This document shows, piece after piece, positions 11,410 to 22,511 of a stretch of 64,000 nucleotides of DNA; position 1 is the first letter of the stretch; every line of letters starts with the position of its first letter. Below the pieces are notes generated by a model that had not been told where the DNA came from, searched no databases, and saw only the letters and a list, made by a program, of their open reading frames with translations. The stretch is from positions 23,196,203 to 23,260,202 of the forward strand of contig NC_083341.1 of assembly GCF_019175385.1 (NCBI RefSeq), written 5' to 3'. This stretch comes from Lycium barbarum (lineage: Eukaryota; Streptophyta; Magnoliopsida; Solanales; Solanaceae). A program made the position numbers and the translations under genes.

Positions 11410-12924
11410 GTGGACTCAGGTAGCAGCGGTGCTACTATCCAAAATACCGCAGTCTCGTCGCTAGTGGCAAAAGTGAAAGAGCGACAATATGAGGATCCCA
11501 CGCTAATGCAGTACAGAAATACACTCCCTCAGAAAAAGGAGTCATCATTTGACATTTCAGGAGACGGAGCTCTCCGATGTAGAGGAACATTATGTGTCCC
11601 CGATGTGGCAAGTTTACGCCACCATATTTTGAAAGAAGCTCATAGTTCCCGTTATTCTGTTCACCCCGGAGCGACGAAGATGTATCATGATCTTAAGTCT
11701 ATATATTGGTGGAATGGGATGAAGAAAGATATAGCGGAATTCGTAGCTCAGTGTCCTAATTGCCAACAAGTGAAGATTGAACACCAAAAGCCGGGTGGAT
11801 TGTTGCAAGCTATGGAAATCCCAACTTGGAAGTGGGAAGTGATTAACATGGACTTCATTTCAGGCTTACCCCGTTCTCGTCGTAAGTATGATTCCATATG
11901 GGTGATTGTGGATAGACTCACCAAGTCAGCTCATTTCTTACCGGTCAGGACGACCTATGAGGCAAAATATTATGCGAAGCTTTATCTTAAAGAGATAGTA
12001 AAACTCCATGGCGTCCTGGTATCTATTATCTCCGACAGAGGGACTCAGTTTACATCTAAGTTTTGGAGGTCTTTCCAAGAGGGTTTAGGGACCCGAGTTA
12101 GCCTTAGCACGACATTTCATCCCCAGACCGATGGACAAGCTGAACGTACTATTCAGACTCTTGAGGATATGTTACGAGCATGTATGATAGATTTTGGAGG
12201 GAATTGGGATGATCATTTGCCACTCATTGAATTTGCTTACAATAATAGTTATCATTCCAGCATTCAAATGGCACCATATGAAGCTTTATATGGGCGAAAG
12301 TGTAGATCCCCAATTGGGTGGTTTGAAACCGGAGAAACTAAATTGATAGGGCCAGACTTGGTCCAGCAAGCTATAGAGAAGGTCAAGCTTATACAAGATC
12401 GGTTGTTAGCAGCCCAAAGTCGTCAGAAATCCTATGCGGATAATCGTCGAAGAGACTTGGGGTTCAAAGTGAAGGATTGGGTATTCTTGAAAGTGTCGCC
12501 AATGAAAGACGTTATGAGATTTGGAAAAAAGGGGAAGCTTAGTCCCCGGTATATTGGACCATATGAGATTGTGCGCAAAATAGGCAAAGTGGCCTATCAG
12601 TTAGATCTACCTCCGGAATTGGAGTCAGTCCATCCAGTATTTCATGTCTCGATGCTTCGAAAATGTGTTGGAGATCCCACTAGGATCGTCCCAGTAAATG
12701 ATGTGCAAGTGACAGAGAAATTGACTTATGAAGAGGTACCCATTGCCATATTAGACAGGCAAGTACGGAGGCTTAGAAACAAAGAGGTGGCCTCGGTTAA
12801 GGTTCTATGGAGAAGCAGTAAACGAGAGGAGATGACATGGGAAGCAGAAGAAAGTATGCGATCCAAATACCCACATTTATTTCAGCCCTTGGAAGAAGCC
12901 CAAGATGAGACGTCAAGATCATAA
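11410..12924 (+). pseudogene. Element B integrase and chromodomain
   Basis: This is the C-terminal third of the polyprotein, in phase with the RT part but separated by TAG 11383. It has the HHCC zinc domain (His at 11620 and on, CPNCQQ near 11752), then the integrase core. The core's catalytic residues are Asp 11851-11853 (MDFISGLP), Asp 12034-12036 (SDRGTQF) and Glu 12142-12144 (GQAERT), 36 codons apart. The GPF/Y-like segment (SPRYIGPYEIV) follows, and a chromodomain (AILDRQVRRLRNKEV, TWEAEESMRSKYPHLF) ends at TAA 12922. The chromodomain is typical of chromoviruses and directs insertion toward heterochromatin. All catalytic residues are intact; lack of an in-frame start makes independent expression unlikely. 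Confidence 0.93.
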
Positions 12925-13115
12925 GGTATGTATATTTCGTTTTATGCTTTTGGGTCATGTGTGGCCAAAATTTTTATGTTGTTATGTTGTGGCCCTGTGT
13001 GGCATCGATATTATGAGTTGTTGTGGCAGGATGGTAGCGCCATATTATAAGGGGAACTCTATCGAAATTTTCGTAGAACTCCCGAGCACTTTAACATTCG
13101 GGGACGAATGTTCTT
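12925..13115 (+). other. Element B 3' untranslated stretch
   Basis: About 190 non-coding bases lie between the polyprotein stop and the polypurine tract. The segment contains 'acattcggggacgaatgttc', an inverted ACATTCG/CGAATGT pair at 13094-13111 just upstream of the tract. The wording GGACGAATG also precedes the tract in element A (22871-22879), so it may be a conserved 3' signal. Confidence 0.55.
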
Positions 13116-13128
13116 AAGGGGGGGAGAA
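13116..13128 (+). other. Polypurine tract of element B
   Basis: AAGGGGGGGAGAA abuts the 3' LTR start and serves as the plus-strand primer in Ty3/gypsy replication. Confidence 0.93.
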
Positions 13129-15575
13129 TGTTACACCTCGGAAAAATTTTCCGTTGGTACGTAAGTGAACGAACTAGTGATAAGTATGAGTGCATGAGGT
13201 CCATGAGCAAGAAACGACGTTTGATGACCTTAGGCGAGATTTCGAAGGTATCCGATGTGAGATGAGAAAGTTGGCTAAGTTAAGATGAGATATAAGGTGA
13301 GCAATGCATGTGCATGGACGTGGGTGATTAAAATGAGAAGTCTAAGAGATATGAAAAGTTACAGATTTGAAATCTGCCCAGTGGTCGTAAAGTGTAAAAT
13401 ACGGACCGTAAATTAGTATACGGTCCGTAAAATGGCAGTCGTAAATTACCATGCAAGACTTCGACTTTCTACCCAGTTGAGAAATGGTAAAATACGACCA
13501 GGAGGACGGACCGTAAAGTGATTTACGACCCGTAAACCATGGTCGTAAATTACCATGCATGCAACCAAAGTTTCTGGTTCTGGAAATGGTTAAAGACGAC
13601 CACGAGGGACGGTCCGTAAAGTGGAATACGGACCGTAAACCTCCATGGACGACCACTGTTCACCCAGCACAGATTTTTCGCAATTCATTAAATAAGGGAA
13701 CCAACACTTATTTTATTTCATTACAACATTACACCACTTCTCTCTAAAACCTCTCTCTACATTTATTATACAAGTTTTCAAGGATATTTAAGGATCAACA
13801 ACATAAAACAAGGTGAATCAAGAGTAAGAACATCATCAAAGATCATCTAGGTCAAGAAATCCAAATGGAGAAAAATTAGGGTTTTGCTCAAGGTGGAGTA
13901 TTATTAATCAAAGCTTGTTCCTACAACTTCTAAGGTAAGCTTCATGATTTTTACATGATGTTTAAGGTATTGAAGAGTTGAAATACATGGATTGTAGAAA
14001 ATATGGTCAAGTAGGTCATGAATGATGAATAGTGACATTTTGAGGAATAATTTGAATTGAATCATGAATGTTGTCGTGTTGTGATATGAATGCATTATAA
14101 ATGGTACTAAGATCATGAACCAGACACTTTAGACGAATGGACGAAGTTGGATGTTATGACCATGAATATGGGTGAATTAGAGGCAAATTAAGGAATATAG
14201 ATAATGTGAATGACTAATGGCCATCGTTATGATATTAATGAAGGTATAGACGCTAGCATTGGAAGGAAGCGTGCAAGTGTAGAATAGTCCGACGGAAAGG
14301 TATGTAAGGCTAACCCTTCTTTCATAAGGCATGGTTCCTTGGCCAAACTCTTAAATCCTCTATATGAGTATGTTGTATTCAAACGATTGACACTCCGAGC
14401 TCATAAGCTCACGATCCTCGATATGTGCTACGATTGTACTACGCACCCCATATGACGAGTAAGCATAAGATATAGATGTAGCGAAAATGATGATGATAGT
14501 GATGACGATGATAATAATAATGATGCTAAAGGTGCCTACGGGCTATTATACTTACATGTGCCTATGAAGGGCTATAATGACACCCCGAGCTTATAACATC
14601 GGGTAGGATATATGTATATGAATATGTATAAAGTATGTATACGATTACGAAACGCGCGCACACCTCTGCAGATGGTACGGATAATCCTGAAGCCTTGGTA
14701 GGGCCGGGTATGAGTAACCTTGAGCCTTGGTTGGCCAAGTATGTATGAAACACCGATCCTACGAGGTCGGGTATGCTATGTAAATGCCATGTATATGAAA
14801 TGACTATGTATATAATATGAATATGAATGTGATAAGACTATGTATAAGAATACGAATAAAGACATGTATACAAATATGAGCACAAGTATGGTACGAGTAC
14901 TATTATGGAATACGGATGATGACGTAGGTGTACAAATACGTATGAAAAATGGAAAGTCCTACGAAAGGCAGGTAAGCGCTATGACGATGATATTATTGTC
15001 TCCCCTCTCCTATGCTATTTCATATGTTGTTCATGATGCTTATTTATTGATGTTGCTCATGCTTTACATACTCAGTACATTCTTCGTACTGACGTCCTTT
15101 TGTTTGTGGACGCTGCGTCATGCCCGCAGGTGCACAGGGAGACAGACTTGATCCATAGCTGCCTATTCGGAGATTACATAGAGAGCTCCATTTCCTTCGG
15201 AGCCATATCTTTTGGGTACTCATTCTTTTGTGTATATAATTATGGGCATAGCGGGGTCCTGTCCCGCTAATGTGATATGTTATACTCTTAGAGGCTCGTA
15301 GACATGTGTGTGTGTGTGGGTAGATGTGTTTGTCCTTGTCGGCCTATGTTTTGTATATCTTTTTGTCGGCCACATTGGCCCATGTACATTGATGTGGCAT
15401 AGATGCCTATGATGATATAAATGTGCTGTTGTCCAAATGGGACTAGTTGACGAATGAATGGAAATGCATGTATAATTATGTGGCTCACCTAGATGCAAAC
15501 ATAAGAGTAAGCTAAGAGGGTACCCGGGTGGGCTAGCACCGGGTGCTCGTCGCGGCCCCGAGTCGGGTCGTGACA
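13129..15575 (+). repeat. Element B 3' LTR
   Basis: 2447 bp, the same length as the 5' LTR and co-linear with no gap. Differences seen by eye include positions near 13218, 13270, 13316, 13368, 13391, 13396, 13418, 13876, 14310, 14449 and 15246. It is followed directly by the target duplication TTGTT. Confidence 0.96.
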
Positions 15576-16267
15576 TTGTTCAACTCACAACCTTTATAAC
15601 TATATTTCCTTGACTTAAAACCACTGAAATTCTCGATAATCAACCCAATAACGAAGACAAGAGTCATTTACATACCTTGAAGGGACTAGAATTCCAAGAG
15701 TCAACTCCAACTCAAACTTCCAAGCTCTACAATTTCAAGGAAGCTTTAGAAACAACATTCTTCTTCACTAGCTCGGGTTTTACGGGCTCAGATCTTACCA
15801 AATTTCCACCAACTTGATGGAAAATATAAAGAGGGAATATTTTAGGGCTTTCTCTAATTTGGGAGTGGAAATTAATTAAATAAAATATAATGGCCAAATA
15901 TAAATAAGTGGATCAAGAAGGTTCTAGCAGGGCGATTCGACGGCGGGTCGACGGGCCGTCAACATGTCTATGGTCCGTCGACTTGCACCGTCCAAATGCC
16001 ACCTGAGATTCAGAGAGGGGTGACGTGTCGACGGCTAGATTGAAGGGTACTGGTGTCTGCCAGTTCCTTGTGTTATTCCGGCTCGCGACAATTCGGTTTG
16101 TTTAGCTTCTAGTCCTGTAAATTGCAAGGAACACATGCTTGTACTTTGGTACACGGGGTAAGGCACTTAATACCTCAAAAATTGGGTATTAATTCCCATC
16201 TCAAGGGCATACTCAACTAGGGAACCATGGGTTTTCTTACGACGAACGCAAGAGGCATAAAAATTTA
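15576..16267 (-). repeat. LTR I, reverse orientation, second part
   Basis: It continues the sequence interrupted at 5458. On the reverse strand it has a promoter-like array: a cluster of GTCGACGG(A/G)CC(G/A)T palindromes (about 15930-16040), a TATA-like TTTATATTTGG (15892-15906), an A/T-rich leader, and a GTATGTAA donor-like site near 15675. The right edge is unclear: TGAGGTATTAAGTGCC on the reverse strand (end near 16177) would be a conventional LTR start. However, about 90 more bases precede the resumption of A's pol at 16268. No coding content. Confidence 0.62.
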
Positions 16268-17530
16268 CTTCCCGGCACTAAGCCACTATCTATTCCGCCG
16301 TATAGGATGGCCCTAGCAGAATTGAAAGAATTAAAAGTTCAGTTGAAGGATATTCTTAATAATGGACTTATAAGGCCGACCTTGGGGCGCACCTGTCTTG
16401 TTTTTCCGAAAGAAGGATGGATCCTTGCGTATGTGTATAGATTACTGCTAGTTGAACAAAGTCACTATTAAGAACACGTATCTTCTTCCCAGAATAGATG
16501 ACTTATTTGATCAACTTCAAGGTGCTTAGTATTATTCCAAGATTGACCTCAGATCAGGCTACCATCAGTTAAAGGTAAAGGAAGCTGATATTCCTAAGAC
16601 TGCTTTTAGAACCCATTATGGTCATTTCGAATTTCTTGTCATGTTGTTTGGATTGACAAATGCACCAACAACTTTCATGGACCTTATGAACACAGTTTTC
16701 AAGCTTTATCTGGATTTATTCGTCATTGTGTTTATTGATGACATATTGGTGTATTCCCGTAGTGAGGCTGACCATGCAGAGCACCTCAGAATAGTATTGC
16801 AGTCACTCAAAGAGCGCGAGCTTTATGCAAAATTCTCAAAGTGCGAGTTTTGGCTAAAGTCAGTGGCATTCTTAGGCCATGTGATTTCAGGCGAAGGTGT
16901 TAAAGTGGACTTTCAGAAAAATGACGCTATTAAGAATTGGTCCAGACCCACCTCAGCATCAGATATCAGAAGTTTCCTGGGTCTGGCAGGCTATTATAGG
17001 CGGTTCGTGGAGGGTTTTTCCTCTATCTTAGCTTTGTTGACTAAGTTGACTCATAAGAAAGTCAAATTCCAATGGTCGGATGCATATGAATAGAGTTTCG
17101 AAGAGTTAAAGAAGAGATTGACTTCTGCTCGAATTTTGACGCTACCAAAAGGAACCGAAGGGTTCGTAGTATATTGTGATGCTTCACGAATTGGTCTCAG
17201 ATGTGTTTTAATGCAGCACGGTAAAGTTGTGGCTTATGTATCTAGACAACTTAAGGCTCATGAAAAGAATTATCCGACTCATGATCTAGAATTGGCAGTT
17301 GTGGTTTTTGTACTTAAGATATGGCATCACTGCTTGTATGGAGTGCATGTGGATATTTTCACTGATCATAAAAGCTTGTAATATATTTTCAAACAATGAG
17401 AGTTGAATCTTAGACAGAGAAGATGGATTGAATTGCTTAAGGACTATGATGTGGATATTCTCTACCATCCAGGAAAGGCAAATGCTGTAGCCGATACTCT
17501 TAGTCGGCGTTCCATGGGAAGTTAGCCCAC
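16268..17530 (+). pseudogene. Element A reverse transcriptase and RNase H, decayed
   Basis: This resumes the pol gene broken at 3979, starting at [15 protein letters not shown] small deletion and frameshift near 16380 follows GLIRP. A TAG stands for Trp in the GA-W-YYSKIDL motif near 16527. The catalytic FIDD is at 16731-16742 and [12 protein letters not shown] is near 16974-17010. A TAG at about 17091 precedes the RNase H part, which still has the catalytic Asp (VYCDAS, near 17180). Further stops come after DHKSL (17379-17381) and in the linker. Compared with B it has many more stops and shifts, consistent with greater age. Confidence 0.9.
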
Positions 17531-18925
17531 ATTGATGCCGATAAGAGAGTTACGACCAAGGAAGTTCACCGCTTGGCCAGTCTTGGAGTTCGACTTTTGG
17601 ACTCCGAGGATAGCAGTAAGGTTGTTCAGAATACAACCCTTTCCTCCTTAGTCATTGAAGTTAAAGAGAAGCAGTATAAGGATCCCTACTTGTTGCATCT
17701 GAGAGAGGGGATTCACAAACATAAGACGACGGATTTTGAAAAAGGGGTAGATGATGGTACTTTGAGATACCGAGGCAGATTATGTGTTCCAGATGTAGAT
17801 GGGCTCAGGGAGCAAATTATGTCAGAAGCTTATCATTCAAGGTATTCCATTCATCCAGGTTCCACAAAAATGTATCATGATCTTAAGGAGATTTATTAGT
17901 GGAACGATATGAAAAAGAATGTAGCAGAATATCTGGCTAACTGCCCAAATTGTCAGCAAGTGAAAGCTGAACACCAGAGGCTTAGTGGCTTGGCTCAGAA
18001 TATTGATATTCCCGTTTGGAAGTGGGAGATGATAAATATGGATTTCATAAGAGGTCTACCTCGTTCATCTAGGGGGCATGATTCGATTTGGGTGATTGTG
18101 GACAGACTTACAAATTCAGCGCACTTCTTACTAGTTAAAACCACAGATGCAGCGGAGGACTATGCTAAGTTTTATCTTCTGAAATTGTCAGAATTCATGG
18201 GACTCCAGTGTCCATTATTTAGATCGTGGTGCTCAGTTCACAACAAAATTTTGGAAATCCTTTCAGAAAGGATTGGGTTCAAAGGTTAATCTCAGTAGAA
18301 CTTTTCACCCTTAAACAAATGGCCAGGCAGAGCGCACCATTCAGACCCTTGAGAATATGTTGAGGGCACGTGTCCTTGATTTCAAAGGTAATTGGGATGA
18401 TCACTTGCCTCTTATTGAGTTTGCTTATAATAACAGTTACCATGCTAGTATTGGGATGGCACTGTATGAAACTTTGTATAGGCTCAGAGTAGATCACCAA
18501 TTGGTTGGTTTGAGGCTGGTGAAGCAGAATTGTTAGGACCAGACTTAGTCTATCAGGCCATGAAGAAAGTCAAGTTAATTCAGGAGCAGTTGAAAATGGC
18601 TCAGAGTCGCCAGAAGTCTTACACAGATGTGACAGGAAGGGATTTAGAGTTTCAAATTAATGACTGGGTATTCCTTAAAGTCTCACCTATGAAGGGTGTC
18701 ATGAGATTTGGTAAGAAGGGGAAGCTTAGTCCCCGTTATATTGGGCCATACAGAATCCTGCGAAAGGTTGGTCAATAGGCTTATGAGCTTGAGCTGCCGC
18801 AAGACTTGGTTGCTGTGCACCCAGTATTTCATGTGTCCATGCTGAGGAAGTGTGTGGGAGATCCCTCGTTGGTTGTCCCGACTGATAGCATAACAGTGAA
18901 TGATAGTTTGACTTACGAAGAAGTC
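17531..18925 (+). pseudogene. Element A integrase, decayed and interrupted
   Basis: The HHCC zinc domain is at about 17815-17965 ([16 protein letters not shown]), followed by the core with MDFIRGLP near 18040. The second catalytic block (DRGAQF near 18222) is in another frame after a frameshift near 18190. The Glu block ([11 protein letters not shown], near 18325) follows a TAA at about 18313, and a further shift lies near 18480. The tail includes SPRYIGPYRIL and HVSMLRKCVGDP. Coding ends at DSLTYEEV, where solo LTR J is inserted; the chromodomain resumes at 22512. Confidence 0.9.
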
Positions 18926-20084
18926 TGTCACGACCCAAATTAGGATCGCGCGAGCACCTACCTATCCTTTCTCGGTAGGCGAATCCTCAATCAGTACACA
19001 TTAATCAAGTAAAGACAATTTGAATATGCCAAAAACTAAGTACAATTAACATCGGAAATCAATTGCTTAATAAACTCCAATATGGAAAATATTTACATCT
19101 GTTAAATAGATAAGGACTCTTTTCGAGTTCCCACGACCTGGTCTAGACTAGTACAAGAGCGGCTAATGACTTCAGATTACCACTACATTCTAAGACTCAA
19201 CCTCCGTCCCGGAATGAAATGGGAGGAGACCTTCCAGATAGGCACCACGTATTTCCACATATGCTTCGATCAATCACCTGAAACAATCTACACCCCAAAA
19301 AGGGTGTAGCAAGTGCAATATCAGTGCAACCACGCGTACTGAGTAAGTATCATAGGCCGACAATGGTTAGTAACACATATCAGTAAAAGAATTCACAGAT
19401 AAACATGATAACAACCCAATCAAGTCATACGTCTATCTACCACACCCAATATATCAATACCTTTAAGAATTAGTTTCACTCTAATAATTCACCAGTCAAG
19501 CTCACAACGATCTCAGAACCCACATATCATTAAATCGATCGTTTCAGTCTAGTAGTCAACTCATCATTAAGATTTAAGACACCCGCTATCCTACATCACA
19601 TAGAGACCAAACATATAAGTAATCTTACGGACGGTCTATGGGATAGCTCAACTAGTTCAATCAATAAATTCAGATCCAAGTACACGTCATTGCCTAAGTA
19701 AAACATCTAATCCCAAATGTGCCAAGTCTAAATAAATCAATCCGAATCCAATCATCACAAGTCAACACCAAATCATCTCAAACAAGTCATTATGCAATGC
19801 AAGATGTATCAATACAATGCAAGATGTATGAATACAATGCCATGCAAATGAGGTGTACACATGTACTCCGGATGGAAATATTGACATCTCGGTAGCACAA
19901 CCCAGTGTGACTCGCGAAGTCTAAGTGCTACCCGTTCCGAATCTTTTCCCAACAGACAGACAGGACCCTGGCTAATTGCTCACAGGGGGAGTCTTATCGG
20001 CACCACTCTGGAGGACCCACAGAGTCCATGCACTAACAACAATTCCGGAATATCATCGAAATCGGCCATGCAACAACTATGCCG

Positions 20085-20250
20085 GAACGGATCATTGGAC
20101 ATCGGCCTCTCACCATCACTCAAGTAAAAGAGTTTCATCAAAGCATCAGTTTCACACAATCAACGGTTCTGAAATTGATCATCGGACATCGGCCTCTCAC
20201 CATCACTCAAGTAAAAGAGTTTTCTCAAAATATCAGTTTCACTCCATCAA
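20085..20250. repeat. Two-copy tandem repeat in LTR J
   Basis: The block from GGACATCGGCCTCTCACCAT through CAGTTTCAC and CATCAACG occurs twice, about 83 bp apart. Diverged copies in the E LTRs lie around 47760-47900 and 57430-57590. Confidence 0.7.
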
Positions 20251-20630
20251 CGATACCGGATCATTACCGGGTATCGACCATGCATCATGAATGAATGAGA
20301 ATGCGTGCAATGCATGTATCAACATCAACAATCAACTCAATATCACAACGATACTGGATCATCACCAGCAATCGGTCATGTATCATGAATGGATGAGAAT
20401 GCGTGTATCAATATCAACAATCAACTCAATACCACAACGATACCGGATCATCATCGGGTATCGGCCATGCATCATGAATGAATAAGAATGCATACAATGT
20501 GTATATCAATATTAACAATCAACTCAATATCACAACGATACCGAATCATCACCGGCTATCAGCCATGCATCATGAATGGATGAGAATGCGTGTATCAATA
20601 TCATGATTACCAACAATGGGTATGCCCATA
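20251..20630. repeat. Four-copy 98/89-bp minisatellite in LTR J
   Basis: Units start with CGATAC(C/T)GGATCAT at 20251, 20349, 20438 and 20536, spaced 98, 89 and 98 bp. Each contains a CATCATGAATG block and a CAATCAACTCAATA(T/C)CACAA spacer. The E LTRs show only one unit at the matching place (about 47690-47750 and 57360-57430), so J or its parent amplified it. Confidence 0.82.
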
Positions 20631-21834
20631 ATATAACTGAATCACAAATACCATAGTGGTTATGCCAATAATACATCTGAATCAAGACGAATATCCAGAT
20701 CCAGTCTTTATCACCACTCATGGCTTCAAGCCAACATAATAGAACAGTCAAACACAACACAACGGGGTGGCTGACCCCAACACACAAGTCAATCAATCGA
20801 TATACATTATTACCACTTTCCTAAATCAGCCTATTAGCTTAGAACAAGTAATCTCACCCTTCACTCATTATCATTCGTCACAACTCATTTTAGAACTCAA
20901 TCACAATTGTTGGTTCATTTTATCCTTCCATTTATCAATTAAATCCACGATCAATAGCATAACACACTTAATCACATATTATAGAAATCCTCATTATGAA
21001 ATATAGAAAATAGGTAACACCCACTTCTCCCAAGTCACATAAAGTCCACCGATACTCACAAGCAAAGAGAACCAAATAAAGTATCTTAAAGAATCTACAG
21101 GCCATAAGCCTGAACATACAAATCACACAACAGTACCATCCTAGGATTCCATCCCAAATCTCCAAATTAATACACATGCATTCTCCATTCGTTCTAATAC
21201 ATGATTATGGGAAACTAATCGGAGTCTATCGAAAGGGAAGCCGTAACCCACCTGGTAGCTGAACAGGTGCCACGAACCCACACGTTGCCTTGTCTTTCGA
21301 AGCGTCTCCAAACAATCAAACTCTATCACATATGAAATATATGTAAGAAATCATGAATAATGCTACCCATATTTACTATATTCTATTCGGGTCAAATTTC
21401 AACCTTTAATTTAGGAAAAACGGGCCCCAAAAGCAAAATGGGAATTTTATGACCAAAATACCAAATTCAATACTAAAAAGTCAAAACCCGTTACTTAAAT
21501 CATAGGAATACTCAATTAATCCTTAAATCATCATTAATATGAAAAACCCCAAATTTGGTTCTAAGAACCCTAACTTTGATTCATGAAAATCAACTCTAGA
21601 ATAGAAGATTAATGATTAACAAGCCTAGATATGACATTACTTAGCATGAACAACAAAAATGTCATCTAAACATCATCTAAGAATCAATTTCATTTTTAAC
21701 GCTTCTTCACATGAAACCCATAAAACCCCTCTTTGATTCTAGTCATTACAAGGTTGAAATCATGTTTAGACGATCATAATGGATAGATATAAGGTTAGGA
21801 CACTTACCATAGGAAGAAAATGGCTCTCTAGACC

Positions 21835-21990
21835 TTCAAGTCGCCTCCACAGTTATACCGCTCAAGCGGTGGCGATACCGCCAAAGCGATGCCGTCCCAA
21901 CGGCCAATCAGACTGCCCCAGCGGTCTAGTCACGAATGCACTACACCGCTCCAGCAGCACCATCACCTCCCCAGCAGTGCCGCTGCAGCG
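21835..21990. promoter_or_regulatory. ACCGC/GCGGT inverted-repeat cluster in LTR J
   Basis: Repeated ACCGCT...AGCGGT words, for example ACCGCTCAAGCGGT near 21857-21870, form short perfect hairpins. The matching places in the E LTRs (about 46800-46925 and 55985-56130) have the same type of cluster. A regulatory role is inferred from its position upstream of the likely transcription start only. Confidence 0.5.
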
Positions 21991-22511
21991 AACACCAGCA
22001 GAACAAACACCACAACCCAGTTTTTTTCTAGTTTCGCCAATCCCATCCCGAAATCCGACAATCACCCGAGGCCCGAAACACACAACCCAGATACGCAGAT
22101 ATACATAAAATGCGCTGCAAACGCACTCGTGGCCTCAGAATTTCTATCGGCGGCTTTATTGACCAAGTCAACCCCCAATGGCCTAATTATCAACTTTCCA
22201 ACCCAAGTCCCAAAACGCAACCAGGTGCATTGGGAACCGAACCAAGCCCACTAATAAATCATAAATGATCATCCAGACCTCTCAAAATTGACAGATTTCT
22301 TAAAAAGGTTCGTTTACTCAAAAGTCAACCACCGGTCAAACGGTTATCGCTTAATGCCACATTTTCTAAAGGGTGCTCCAAAACTCCAAATGACGCCTAG
22401 GAAACCATGACTACTATCTTCTCGAGTCAAAATAGTTCTAACGAGACTCGGTAATGAGTCAACAAGGGAAAAAATAGAAGAATCTCGGTAACGACAAAAC
22501 GGGTCGTTTCG

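Larger units (their letters stand above)
5459..15575 (+). mobile_element. Element B: structurally complete Tekay-type chromovirus LTR retrotransposon
   Basis: The 10117-bp element is flanked by a perfect 5-bp target duplication TTGTT (5454-5458 and 15576-15580). Both LTRs are 2447 bp, start TGTTACACC and end GTGACA. A tRNA-Met primer site (7910-7921) and a polypurine tract (13116-13128) are in place. Inside is one gag-pro-RT-RNase H-integrase-chromodomain frame in a single phase. Domain order, long LTRs and the C-terminal chromodomain point to the Tekay/Del clade. The LTRs differ at about 18 positions by eye (about 0.7%, 14 transitions and 4 transversions, no indels), so the insertion is recent on a plant time scale. 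Five in-frame stops make it non-autonomous. Confidence 0.96.
18926..22511 (-). repeat. Solo LTR J, reverse orientation, inserted in element A
   Basis: 3586 bp flanked by AAGTC (18921-18925 and 22512-22516), with coding sequence of A continuing across the joint. On its own strand it ends ...GGGTCGTGACA. Its first base pair reads CG instead of the expected TG, probably one T-to-C change. Sequence blocks match the LTRs of E (46553-48862, 55544-58534), so it is a longer member of that family. It contains tandem arrays at 20085-20630 and a GC-rich palindrome region at 21835-21990. No gag or pol is present, as expected after LTR-LTR recombination. Confidence 0.85.

Noticed and set aside
11410..12924. 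An independent domesticated integrase gene (long intact frame)
   Set aside because: It is in phase with the upstream RT frame, separated only by one TAG, and sits in place inside a complete element with LTRs; no separate promoter or start.
20251..20630. Regular repeats with short variable spacers that might suggest a CRISPR array
   Set aside because: Units are 89-98 bp and similar over their whole length, so this is a minisatellite in a plant LTR, not repeats separated by unique spacers.
21779..22254. Overlapping 109- and 121-codon frames in a GC-rich section
   Set aside because: They lie in the inverted-repeat part of solo LTR J; composition bias (few stops in GC-rich DNA) explains them.
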